DNA of 64,000 bases, taken from assembly GCF_914767665.1 (NCBI RefSeq), contig NC_059504.1, forward strand, positions 27,506,001-27,570,000. Reading direction: 5' to 3'. Positions within the stretch are counted from its first letter, which is position 1; each line of letters starts with the position of its first letter. Position numbers and translations under genes: made by a program. The DNA is from Harmonia axyridis (Eukaryota; Arthropoda; Insecta; Coleoptera; Coccinellidae). The notes under the pieces are model-generated. The model was not told the origin of the DNA and searched no databases. It worked only from the letters and a program-made list of their open reading frames with translations. Shown piece by piece: positions 24,064 to 37,400 of the stretch.

Positions 24064-24600
24064 AACTACCCCTGGATCCCTAGGGAAGTCAATCATTTTT
24101 TCACAGTTTATTCACATCGCTAATAGTAATCTACATTCCAAATATGGCTATGCTCCGAAGCGTACTTTCGGAGATACGAATTTTCGAAATATAAGGGTTG
24201 GAAAAACTACCCCTGGATCCCAAGGGAAGTCAATGATTTTTTCACAGTTTATTCACATCGCTAATGGTAATCTAAATTCCTAATATGGTTATGCTCCGAC
24301 GCCTATTTCCGAAGATACGAATTTTAGAAGTTAAAGGGTTGAAAAAACAACCCCTGGATCCCAAGGGAAGTCAATCATCTTTTCAAAGTTTATTCACATA
24401 GCAAATAGTAATCTACATTCCAAATATGGTTATGCTCCGTAGCGTACTTTCGGAGATACGAATTTTCGAAATATAAGGGTTGGAAAAACCAACCCTGGAT
24501 CCCTAGGGAAGTCAATCATTTTTCACAGTTTATTCACATCGCTAGTGGTAATCTACATTCCAAATATGGTTATTTACCGAAGCGTACTTCCGTAGATATG
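24064..24600 (-). repeat. 140-bp tandem array, right arm of foldback
   Basis: The same unit in reverse orientation, with phase points near 24126, 24267, 24408 and 24548 (140-141 bases apart). Confidence 0.9.
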
Positions 24601-24955
24601 AATTTTTCAATTTAGACAGATGATAATTTGAATGAAAACGTTGCTGAAATATCCCGAGATCTATGGAAAATCAATATATCCTCCAACGGAGACTCTGAAT
24701 ACTATACGGAACCCACTTCCTAAATTTCTATCCGATCTAGTGAATATTTTCATAATAAATCGTTTTTTTTTTGCCGCACGCCACTGGTCACCGCCTTCGG
24801 GTGTTTCCGTCAAACAGTCTGCCAAATTCACACCGGTATCGGTGCCAATATCACAGATTAGTCCGTGCTAATATCACAGACTAGTAATCTGTGCTAATAT
24901 TCTCAATAGAATCACAGATTACGAATAATCTGTTATACGTAATCTGTGAATAGAA

Positions 24956-25488
24956 TGCATAATGCCCTGAAAGCCTCAGAGCCTAGAGTCTCAGTGAAGT
25001 GTGTCATATTTGAAGAATTCCATATCTTTCAAACCGGACCGACATATATTGCCTCAATCGTAAATCGAAAAAATCCGAAATATTTTGAAATCCGAAAAAA
25101 ATCCGCTAGACCCAAAAAAAATCCGCAATTCGGATTAAAATCCGCCGATTGGCAACACTGGTACCAGAATAGTTATAATCTACTCTATGGTTATAAATGT
25201 TAGTTTTTTGTGAACTGTCAGAAACTTCTATGTTCTGTAATTTGAAGTATGTAACATGAATTATGGAAATAATGTAATTTTCATTTAAAAAATATTGCAT
25301 AAGATTACAGTCAAAATTGAGCCTTGCCAATAAAATATTGAGAACGAGGAAATGACTTGATAATTCTTAGAGTCAGAGAAATAGTGATTAACCGAAATTC
25401 CTAATCAAGTGAAATTGTGTACACATTTGCATACTTGTACATACTGTATATGTCTTTGAATATTCACGCGGGAATAAACTAAAAGAAA
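24956..25488. other. Upstream region of shuttle craft
   Basis: Holds repeated AAAAATCCG motifs near 25065-25150 (probable repeat debris) and the AT-rich promoter side of the next gene. No coding region seen. Confidence 0.45.
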
Positions 25489-28400
25489 ATGTCGTTGCAG
25501 AATTACCAGCCAACTGGGTATTTTAATGAAACAGCAAATCTAATTTCAGACAATGATGCTATCCCTAGAAGAGGTACAGCTGGTTTTAGTGAAACTGCCG
25601 GGAATGAGACATCTGGAACAGGTGCTGTTAAGAAAACCAAAAACGTGCCAAAGAAAAATAATAAAGATAGAGGACCTAAAAAAGAGAATTTCAATAAATC
25701 TAAATTTCAAAATCCCACTAAAAGACAAAGTGGTAGTCAAACAGTGTCCCATGTTGAGAGTATGTCCTATAATAATTATAATCCTCATAATAGAAACACA
25801 TATCAAAGAAACACCTATCAAGAGTGCAGTTATGATTCATTTGATAATATGAATTCAAATAGTGCAAGGAATTCAAGGCATTTTCATGAAGAATCTTCAT
25901 ATGATCTTACATCTGATAGAAATGTAAATTATAAGAATAGTTCTGCTAGATATTCTAGATATGAAAATATTTCAAGGTGTAATGAAGAAAATTCAAGAGA
26001 AAATTCTCCTAAACCCAACAAAAATAGTAAATTTAGAAATGGAAATAATTCCAATTTTCAGAATTATCATGAGAATGTTCACCAAGATTATTCAGATATA
26101 AGGAAGTTTAATAGAAATGCAAGATATAAAAATGATAGGGACAGAAATTACCGATATGTCAATGAAGAGACTCCACAGGATAAGAAGATTGATGGAAGAA
26201 ATGGAGAATACTTTCAAAGAAAACAAATGAATTATGGTAGAAATTATAACAATAAAAAGAAGTTCCAAAAAAAAGGTAAATAATTTTGGTAAATCCTGGT
26301 GCACATGAGCTGCAAAGTTAAATAATTGGGGAACTAGTTCTTTATCCATTAGGCAGAAATATGGTATAATGGGGCAATGCGAATGTGATGCTGAGAACTA
26401 TCACTTACTTGCCAACAAATTCTGCCTATCCCATTAAAAACTGTCGCGGAATTGCTATTACTTTGTAGCTCATGTGCACCAGGACTATAAGTGCAAAATC
26501 GACAAGTAGTAGCCTTGAACATCACAAAAAGTGAAGTTAAAGTGGGTGCTCTATTGGCAAATTAATTCTTCACTAGTGTTATGTCATTGAAAAAAACGTC
26601 ATTAAAATAAACCATTTCATTTTCCACCATCGGTCATATTAGTCTAAGAGCTAGTGGATGGCAGACCACACATATAGGAAAGCCTAAAATTCCCTCAATG
26701 AGTTTGTTATAGGTACAACAATATCATGGTTGGTAGGTACCAACCATGATATGGAGGCTAACTAAGCACGGTTGCGGTGGCATCAGCTACAATCAGGAGC
26801 AACAGGTGTGAAAATTTCATGAACTAAAAAAATATTTTAGGAAAACTGCTGTTTTGGTATGTCAAAATACTCCCTTATAGTTATTAAAAACGAAAAGATT
26901 GACGATTATCGCAGTGTGAATCTTTATAAAAGTATTGTAGGAAAATTGAAATTCATATATATTATTCTTTGAAGTTTCAGAAGTTTAAACTTCTGAAGGC
27001 AGACCGGTACGTCGGTTCCTTCGTTCTGGCAGACAGTAAAATCTTTCTCCCCTGCGAGTATAAAAATTTAGGTTGGTCCAGATTTTAGTTCATTAACTTT
27101 GGCGTTGGATAGAACCACTTTTTTCATGAAAAAAAGTTCATATGAACATATATCCTTAGAAACTTCGTTTTAGAGTCGCTCCTGATTGTAGCTGAGGCCA
27201 CATCATGGTTCGGTAAGTATTACAGACTCACCGACGAAATTTCAGGCTTACCTGAAATATGTGTGGTCTGCAGTCCACTGGCTCCAGCACTCAGTAATCC
27301 ATAGAGTATAAACCTTAGTATGTTATACTGCATTTATTCTCCTACTTTAAGAATACAATCCCTAAGTTTTGAAGACAAAATTTAAGGAATTAAATTTTGA
27401 AAAATTAATTACTACAGAAATTTACTAAAAAAATAATGAAATTTCAATCATGTATCGCCATGTTTGTACTGCATACAACATTTTTTTACCTCAAAGTCCT
27501 AGATCAGAGTCTTGAATTCTTCAATAGTCCACTATGAATATGAGCATTATTACCAGTTTATTAAACATTCTCTACTGCAGCGTTGTCAAGTCAACAAGCC
27601 TGAAATATCAAATATTCAAAATAATCGTATAATATTGTATCCCATTGATTTTTATCGTACACATTTGAATTAAAGGAAATTTTTGCGGGAATATGATAAT
27701 TTGTGGCAAGAATGAAAGAAACAAGGAATATATCGAATAAATTCAATATATTTTTCATGTACACAGAAAGGTTAATGAATAATTATCAGACAAGATCAGA
27801 AAACCTGCCTTACCCTTCTCACAGTTTGTCGGTGACAGAAAAACATCCATCTTATATGTGCATAAGATTATTCAATGAACCAAAAAATTTAAGAATTATA
27901 TCTAATTTGAATGTTTTCAAAAAAATACTGATAAATTGTCCTATAGATATTGAGTCATATTAGCTGAGAAAATACTTTGAGGCTGCCAAACTTTTGTAGT
28001 TGTAATTTTTTGACATCAATGTAATTTGATCTTTGTAACAATGAAGATTGTTTTTATTATTATTAATTTCATTACATATATGAAATAAACGTTTCAATTA
28101 TTTATCTAAAAATAAATTTTTTCACAATTAAATATCAAATGTTATATCTATTCCATGTTCGCTTTTCTGGTCGGAAACATTAGCTGTTGTCATAGACTTC
28201 GCATAATTTCAGAAGGCTAAAAATTTAGGCATCTATTTGCCAGATGCATGTTTTGCGAAGAATGCTTTTTTCCATTTCTTGTTTCAGTTGACAGAGGGTT
28301 TCTCGAATCAGTTTTTAGTTTTTATTAACACTATCACTGCGGCATGTATCCCCGAGGCATGTGTTGAGTCTTAAAGTTAGTGCGGCACCAAAAACATGAG

Positions 28401-31400
28401 TGGATTATTCCAGTGCGAAAGCCATAAATAAGTTGTTTTTCACCAATTTGAATGATGCAAATAGCAATTGATTTCTATTTGAAAAATATACTTCTTCGAT
28501 TATGTATCACAACACATGCCCCCCGAGGATATGTGTCGCACACAACTAATGTTTCATTAGTTTGATACGGCACATGCCTCCCGGAGCATGTGTCAAACGT
28601 GTCGATTCTTGTTCTGAGAAATTCGCCGGGTAATTTCTCTTTGTTCAAATTGTCCAATGCAACCTGGATACTGCTTAAGTTGATTTAATACTGCACATTC
28701 ATAATTCTGTTCTCTAAAAAAAATATGACAATAATATATAGGTTATAATTGTATATTTTTTTGCAACAAATTGATAAAATAGAAATAAATATGTCTCTTG
28801 ATAATACAAAAACTAACTATAAACCATTTTGGAAAGATGTTAATCGGACTGGCAATGTTTATTATACAATAATACTCGAACAAAGAACGAAATGACTCAA
28901 TATTTGTTTCATCCTGCCTAGAAGTCGAACTAATCCCAAATAAATAAGTGAATTGAATTTCCATCTAGTCCTTGCGCGGCACCAGGACACCGGACGCAAG
29001 TGCGGCTGAGTCCTTAGGCAGAATACTACTTCCAAAACGATTTTCAACAGATTGTACCTTGAATATAAGATTACCCCTTCGTTAGATAGAGCCCGAAAAA
29101 ATTTTACAGACGTATCCCTGGGGTCATGTGCCGCACAGAGTCATGGACTGTAATAATATGCCCCGGGGGCATATGCCGCACATAGATTGGAATAGCCAAA
29201 TCTATAGTCGCAGTGAACGTGTTAAAGAATTCTTGCAAAGACGAAAAACGAAAATATTTTCATAAAAACCAATAATCATTTTACTCTTCTTCAAAATCGA
29301 CAAGGCACTAAGGCAGTAAAAAATCGGACCCTTTACGGTTTATGAGTTTATTATGGCTTTCAAGATTTTTTATTACACTACGAGCACGTCTATGTCCGAG
29401 GTTTATTATTTTCCTTTATCTATCCGCTTTGTCGGCGTCGTCCCAATTGTTTTGCCGTGTGATTTTTGCATTCGTCACCGGTATAGGTTCCCAAAGTGGT
29501 CCAGGTTATTCCAAAATATTCAACGCTTTCAAATAATAACTACCTAAATGTGCATAACGCTCAAAAATGTTATCCGTCTTTGGCAAATTTTGTAGCCGCC
29601 TCATAAAACGAACCGTAATTCTGTTATAGATAATGCCGACAAATCATGAAGAAACACTTATAAAAACGGAAGTGTCCACTAGCATGAGAGTAGTTAAATA
29701 CAGGTCCACTATAACATAAGTTACTCTGAAATTATCGTACAAAACGCTATTATCGTATATTCGGTACCGTATGTAGTACTGAGCTGAAAATTATTGTATA
29801 ATAACGATAATTATCGTACAAACGGCAACGCTGCTCTACTGGCTTCATAGTTAGAGCTAAAGATGTTTCTACATCATCTTTATTATAGCTCCCACATAAT
29901 ATACTAACAGGCATTTTATAAGTAGTTTTTTATTAAGAAATCATGGATTTTCTTCTAAATAGGCAAACATTTTGTGCAATTTGCAATATTTTTAATTTAA
30001 AAATTTGTATGATTATTATTATTAAAAGTCGAATAACCTAATTTTTTTGTTTTAGTCGAAATTGCATCTCAAAGGGAAAGACTTGAAGAAATGCTCAAAC
30101 ACAGAACATTGGAATGTTTGGTTTGTTGTGAATTATTGAAACACCACAATCAAGTATGGTCATGTAAACAATGTTATCACATTCTACATCTAAAATGTAC
30201 ACAGGCTTGGGCAAAATCTTCTAAACTAGAAAATGGTTGGCGTTGTCCAGCTTGCCAAAATGTTTGTAAGGAAATTCCTGCTGAATATTTGTGTTTTTGT
30301 GGTAAACAGAAACATCCCAGGAATGAACCAGGTTAGTGATAATAAAAATAATGGCACAAACTGAACATAGGTTTAGTACTTCCATTACTTTCTGGTACAA
30401 GTTTTCGCAGATAAATTTATGTATATTCTAATGGAAGAATTATCCTTTACAATACTCTATTTATTTTTCTTACTACATATTTTAAAAAATGCTATCTCTA
30501 AAATAAAAACCTTTCAACTTCTCATCCAGTGTCAGACAGCATATGTTTTATATTTAAGAAAAAAATTCGACAAAATATGATTTTTTTATAGAGCGATTTC
30601 AAAAATATTCTTTCACTGAAAAAAATTCCAACATTCGGTAAATTCGTTCAATGCAGATGAAAATTATGGAGAATTTCATTACATATTAATAAATGTCAGT
30701 TTCACCGAAATGGGAATTGATTGAATCCACAGAGCTATGCCTAATTTGTGGTGCAAGGAGCCATGGTATATTTTACTTATATCATATCATATAAATCTTA
30801 CCCATTCATACAGTTAAGTTAAACAAACGAGCTTTCTTCATAATGCTGCCTTAAATAAATTATAAATATTAGTTGCGTATGTGGTATGTTAAGAGTGAAC
30901 AATAAAAACAATAAGTTAGATACTTTTTTGTCCAAACGTGAGCTTTATAATTTGCTCTGCGTATGTGCTTTTGAAGGGCTCCTCTTGTCGGTAGTAGTTT
31001 ATCAAGATTTCTGATGTTAAGAAACATTACAGCCCTAAGTTTGTCAATATCATCAATATGCTTGGGTGTTTGCTTTTTATTGCAATTAATTTTTCGCTTT
31101 TTTGTACCATATCCGAATTTAATACTGCTTCAATCACAAACTCTTCCAAGATTTCGTAATTTTCGGTGAAAAATTTCCATGTGATCATTCTTGAAAATGC
31201 TGATAATGTGTCGCATCATGGCACGCCAATAAATCTTATCTTTTTTGACTGAGAGCTTTGACAATTTTACGAACTGGGACATATTTCGGTGTAGCATATG
31301 TCTCACACTTCATCCAGATCTTTGCTGGTAATTTTTCGAAAAAGTGAAGCATTAAAAATAATTCGTCAGTATCTCTGCTGTTAACTAACCTCAAAGCTCC

Positions 31401-34400
31401 TTTCATCAGCATATATTCCATATGCAGAACGAGACGACTGTCGGCCTCTTCATGATTGCTTCTTCAATGAAAGACAGATCTGTCCATCTTTGTCGTTACT
31501 TCTAGTGAGTTATTGAATCCACCAGTGGTTACAACTTCTTTTGCTTGATTGGAAATGTATTTTGAAAGAAATTCATAAAGATTTAATTTATTGGCCGGAA
31601 GATGTATAAAGTGATCCCATTTAGTTGAAAGTGGAGTAGTAGCGCTCGTTATTTTATATTCCGCAGGAGGGATATATAGATTCCCCTTTTATCTTGTCTC
31701 AGATTTTATGGAATTTTTAATGTATCGATCAAAAAGCACATGCAAGCTTTGGCTTTTATCTCTTTTTGATTGTGATATGATGTTTTTCCATCAAATATCT
31801 CCGAAATTACCAAGATTTTTGCCATTTTTTAGTTTACCTATATAACTGACTTTGTACACTATCTGAGCTGTCTGTTCGATTTGAAAAGAGCAGGGAGCGG
31901 ATTCTTTAGCTCATTTTGCAATATTGTTTTCAGATCCAGGTTTCTTCCATTTTTCACAGCAGAAAACGGTTGTCTCACTAGGACATTTGTATTTACTGTA
32001 AGGACGGCCGTACACGGACTGCTTGAAGCCTCGACCGCACGGTGAACTATAGAAGCCGTCGGTCTCAACTGCTTGATGCAGTCCGCGTACTGCCGCCCTA
32101 ACATCTTCATTTGTTGAATCAGTAATTTTAACTTATTTAATTTATTTTAACCTTTTGATGCATATGACATTTATAAATAGGTGATGAAATTCTGCATAAT
32201 TTGTATCTACAATGCAAAAATTTACCGAGAGTTGGGCGGTTTCTCAGTGAAAAAAGAATATTTTTGAAATCGCTTTATAACAAATCATATTTCATCAAAT
32301 ATTTTTTTTTAATATAACAGATACGCTTTAGGTGTCTTGGAAAAAATTGAAGAACATTTAATAAGCTTCAAACGATACCATTCACGAGCAAATAGACCTG
32401 AAAGGTGCGATGTAATTAACAAAAATCGGCGGTGGCCATGTTTATGACGTCACTCTATCTCCTGTACCACTAATAACATTACAACAAGCAGTATCGTAAT
32501 CTACAAAACGCCCTAAACACATCCTCACATGTTGAAGAAAACTTGTTATTCAACAGCATTAATAGGTAATATTTTTATGACTTATACAATAAAGTATGGC
32601 GCCACAAAATTAGACATAGCTTATGGTGTGTTTATGCACCGTTCCTAAGGACTAAGACTAAACCTAAGAACTAAGAATGGAACGCTAACAAATCAATGAG
32701 GGCGTTTATGCATTTTACCCCTAAGGACTAAGAACTAACACTATGCCTAGAAAGTTGACCAACTTTTAACTAAGCTCTTATTTAAAATAATGTTCGCATG
32801 CGCCGCATAGAATTTCAATATTAACGAGTACCAGTTTCTATCATTTTATGTTCCGTTATTCGTGTTTATCGATGGAAAGTATTCGGTGTATCTGAAAAAA
32901 AATTAAAATTAATTTTTTCATAATCAATATCAATGTCAAACTTCAAAGTATAGAACAAATAGAAAATAGTTTGAGCATGTACGCTTTACTTCACTAAGAA
33001 CTAACAAGAGTGTGCATAAACGCCACTGAATTCTTAGGTTTAGTTCTTAGTTCTTAGGAAAAGTGTATAAACCCACCATTAGAAGTTTTATTTCCTATTT
33101 AAAAAAAGTAATTATAATTAATTAATAAAATTCTACATAATATTTATATGAAGCAAATTCATCCAAAATCATTGGTTTCTCAGTAAAATTTGTGAATAAA
33201 CTTTTGATACTTTTTATATATTTCCCATTAGTGTTTTATAAAAGTGGAAAATAAATTAATTTGTATAAATTTATATTGGTCGAGGATGGTAGTTGGCATC
33301 AAATGCAACAAACCTGCATTTCATTATGTTGTCATTGAAATGTCTTGAAGACCTTATGTCTGGCTGCATGATTTTGTCCTCATAACAAGAAAAATGTAAA
33401 AAAAAAAATAATTGAAATTCAACATTTACCGTTAACATCCAACTGTTGTGCCAAAAAAAGTGAAGAAACATCTAACTTGCATTTTCCGTTTTCCTACCGA
33501 AGACCTACGAAGACCTTTAAATGAAAAATTCAAAAAAATCCGTAAAGTACAGAAAAAAAAACAAGAATATCTTCGGTAATTCTTAAAAAAAGTTATGTAT
33601 CATCAAATATTTTTTTAAATATAACAGATACACTTTAGTTGTATGAGAATAAATTAAAGAACACTCAATAAGCTTTCAAATGACACCATTCACAAGCAAA
33701 TAGACCTCATAGGTGCGATGTAAGTAACAAAAAACAAAGCTGTCTGCGGCCATGCTTATGATGTTACAGCTATCTCCTTCACCATTTTGAAACATAATAA
33801 CAAGCAGTTTCGTGATCTACACATGTTGTAGGTAAACAAAAGAGTACCGACGAGATTCGGTTTAGAGAAGGAATTTTCTCAGATAAGTGGTCTACTAAAA
33901 TTAAAATGAATGTTATAAGACAAGAACCATGATTTTCAAGAACTAGTAAACCTTGAAATGCTACATATGGAACAAAAAGACAGAGAGAGACTTGAAATAG
34001 TAATAATAATCTTAATTTTCTGACCTTAAACCAGTGCAGGTATACTGGAATTAATAGAAATTTGTAAACGTACCTATAACCAGGCCATAAACTTCCCCAA
34101 AGAATTCCCCATTTTTCGAAGTTTTTTGAGACTACAAACCACGTTCAACCGTTTGAAAACCATACGTCAATTGTAATATACCCTGTCAGAAAATGTAGGA
34201 AAGCTATGAAACTCGGGTCACTGTACCGTAACCAAATGATAAAATTGTGGTAGTAAACTAAGTTAGTGTTATTATTATCATTTTATCATATTTCAATGAA
34301 TAAGTAGTATTGCAGAAGAGCATTGTTTCACATAATGTTTTCATGTTGTACTTTCTCTAATTCTATGGCAAATTCATTAATTCTGCCATAGCTTGTAGAA

Positions 34401-37400
34401 CAAAATCGTGCTGGAATATAACAATTCCGCCAACCAACATTTTTCAATGCAAAATTTACTAAAATATTCTTATGGAAATATTATATTAATTCTTATATAT
34501 AATTAGAGAAAATACTGTAGAGTACTTGTGTTGGATAACTGGACAGAGTCATCCCAAAACACCCCCGAACAATCTGTAGAAGTTTTATCAAGTTCGGAAT
34601 TTTTTCCAGCAGACCCCACTTTTTTGCTTTGACAACTAGACTATAAGTTTGGTCGACGTTATCTCAATTGATATTAGGTTTACGAAAACTACAACTTTAA
34701 AATGAACGTTTTGGTCGAAAACTACTTAGTTTGGAGGTTATGAGCAAAAAAAACTGAAAAAAGTCAGAAAATGTTGAGGTTCCTCGGCTGCCCTTAAGTA
34801 AGCACAGGGTCCTCGTGTTGGATAACTTGACAGAGTCATCCCACGACACCCCTGAACAACCTGTAGAATTTTCATTGAGTTCGGATTTTTTTCCAGGAGA
34901 CCCACCTTTTTTGTATTTGTCTACTGGACTAGAAGTATTGTTAAACTAAAACTTTGTAGCTTGAAGCTAATCAAAATTTTACTTCTACTATTTCTACTAC
35001 TACAAACACATTTGTGAAATATATTTTCTTTTTGTATCTTCAGTATGTTTGGTTTTTAGGTCTAATAGCCCACAGTTGTGGAGAAATATGCTTAAGACAA
35101 CGCCGCAACTGTGAGCATAATTGCTTGATCTTATGCCATCCAGGACCATGTCCGGATTGTACCATTCTTGTGGACAAATCATGTGGATGCGGGAAATCAA
35201 AACAGCAGGTAATGTGTAGCTCAGAAGTGGAAATAATATGCGACAGTCTATGTGAAAAATTTTTGGAGTGCGGTGTTCACAAGTGCTATGAAAAATGTCA
35301 TATGGGAGATTGCAAACCTTGTGAAAAAATTCTGCACCAAACCTGTTTTTGTGAAAAAGCCAATAGAGATGTGACTTGCTGTTTTGAATATCAAGGAAGC
35401 ACATACTATTCTTGCGGAGATGTTTGTGGGAAGAAGTTGAAATGTAAAAATCACGAGTGTCAAGATATTTGCCATGGAGGTGAATGTAAGCCTTGTAAAA
35501 GGGATTGTAGTTTGATTAAAAATTGTTACTGTGGTAAGAAGCCTTTGGAAGTTCCTAGGATAAGCTGCTTGGACCCCATTCCTTCATGTGGTTTGGTAAG
35601 TGAAGAATTTTAATACTTCATTACTTTTGCATGCTTGTTTCATAAGGAACAGCGACTTATCATTTTACCTAAGTGACCGTAATTATTTGATTTGGAGCCG
35701 AGAATGGTCTCTAAAGATCAGGTTTGTATAAATAATGAAGAATATGGACACAAAATCGATTGTCCGGCCAGCTGTTCGCCGTGTACACGATAACTCTCAA
35801 ATAGAATGTGCTATGAACTACAGAATATCTTCCGGAGAAGATTTGTCAAGTTCATAGCAAGAAAACGTAGATTTTTTTTTTGTTTAATTTGTCAATTTCA
35901 ATGAAAAGATTGATTCACTTCGAGATAGACGAAGGACCATGCACTGCATCAAAGGAAAATTGGCTTTTGGTGAATTTTTTATATGTTGTAGTACTTGTGA
36001 TGCTGATCAAATGTCTTCATTGCATCACCGTCCTAATTCAATCGTTTAGATTATATACGGTGCTAAAAATAACTTCTCAAAAATTTCAAATGGCCACTGT
36101 AAAGAAACTTTATCGAATATATTAACCTGAAATTCCGGAATAGCCAATTACCAATTCGATCACTCACGGTGAAAGATCACCTGTTGCTTTGGTGTTCTGC
36201 TTCACCAGAGTTCTGTAAGGTGGCGCTCTTCAGAAATTTTCGAATTCCCGCTATCTGTCTGGCGCCGTTTTCAAAATGAAATACTAATTTTAGACTTCAC
36301 AAACTTTCACAATAAATTGCAATTCAGTTCCTATCGAATTTTTAATTAAATGAACGGAATATAATGACAGAGTATAAAAGATTGTTACAAGCATTGGATA
36401 TCAAATATTATTGTTCTATACTCAAAGGTCACGAGAGTCGAGAATCGAGAGAAATGTTAAATATACACGATGTATGCGCCATCTGAAACAACCGCGATCC
36501 CTCGAAATCAAGTAGGTATAAATCTGAAAAATCTCCCGTTTTGTCTGAAAGTTTTACATGTATAAGTAGACACCAGGTTTTCTATGCATCTCAATTTTGA
36601 TGTAAAATATCAAATTCATGTTGAAAGTGTCAGAGGGAAAAAATAGTCAATATTTCAAATATAACAGATCCAACAATCCCGACCGAGTTGAAATTTTGGT
36701 TGTGAAATGTAGGAATGAAAAATCAATTTCAAGCTTCGTACAAAATTTCTTATTTATAGCATCTTCAGATCCGTCGAAAATTTTTGTAATAAAACCTAAT
36801 ATTTCGTTGATAACAGAATGAGTTGAAATATCTATTTCACGTAGATATATAATCTTAATTTGAAACTTTATTAAAAATTGGATATTTATTGCATTACCTG
36901 AACCAAAATAAATTCAAGTCAAATATCGAAAAAAGAAAGCTCCAATATGTTCTTAACAATGGATTCGACCAGGTTGAAACTTATTTTGTACATGCAAAAT
37001 AATTACTCGGAATGTTCATGTCTTCATCTAGAATCTAGATAAACTAACCTACAACAATGACATCATAACAAATCACTCGGGTTCTGTGTGCAATAGGTGC
37101 ATGAATTACCAAGCCCTCAAAAGCTCCAAACCCCACGTCTCTGCTTTTCTCAACATTTTTGAATTGGTTTCGCCCAAGCTTATGTATGTATCAAATATTA
37201 ATATTTTATTTTAGTTGTGTCAGAAAACTTTGAAGTGTGGCCCAAATGGTAATCGTCATAAATGTGAGTCTACTTGTCATGATGGAGATTGCCCACCCTG
37301 TAATTTGTCTACAATTCTGAAATGTAGATGTGGATCCATGAACAGAGAAATTCCTTGTCAAAAATTGGTAGATGATGCAAGATGTGAGAGGAAATGCGCA

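Larger units (their letters stand above)
22976..24955. mobile_element. 2-kb foldback element with inverted 140-bp repeat arrays
   Basis: A giant inverted repeat. The left arm (about 22981-23770) and right arm (about 24063-24890) match over some 790 bases: terminal ACCGGTGTGAATTT, then CAGACTGTTTGACGGAAAC, a GC-richer block with CAGTGGCGTGCGGCAAAAA, then about four tandem 140-base units in each arm. The loop is about 290 bases (23770-24063) and has no known coding sequence. The outermost sequence carries repeated TAATCTGTG/CACAGATTA motifs, like the ends of the P-superfamily element at 42076-44832. Interpreted as a non-autonomous foldback transposon. Confidence 0.85.

Noticed and set aside
23281..24600. 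Regularly spaced repeats resembling a CRISPR array
   Set aside because: Units are contiguous 140-bp tandem copies without unique spacers, inverted in two arms, in an insect genome.
25489..26283. Stand-alone 264-aa low-complexity protein
   Set aside because: A donor at 26276 joins in frame to the RING-containing exon at 30056, so it is the N-terminus of shuttle craft.
35041..35059. First AG at 35042 as the shuttle craft exon 3 acceptor
   Set aside because: It puts the Cys-rich repeats out of frame; the AG at 35059 keeps phase 1 and gives the family sequence.
36618..36821. 67-codon plus-strand ORF in shuttle craft intron 3
   Set aside because: No family resemblance, no splice context, and length within chance expectation for this base composition.
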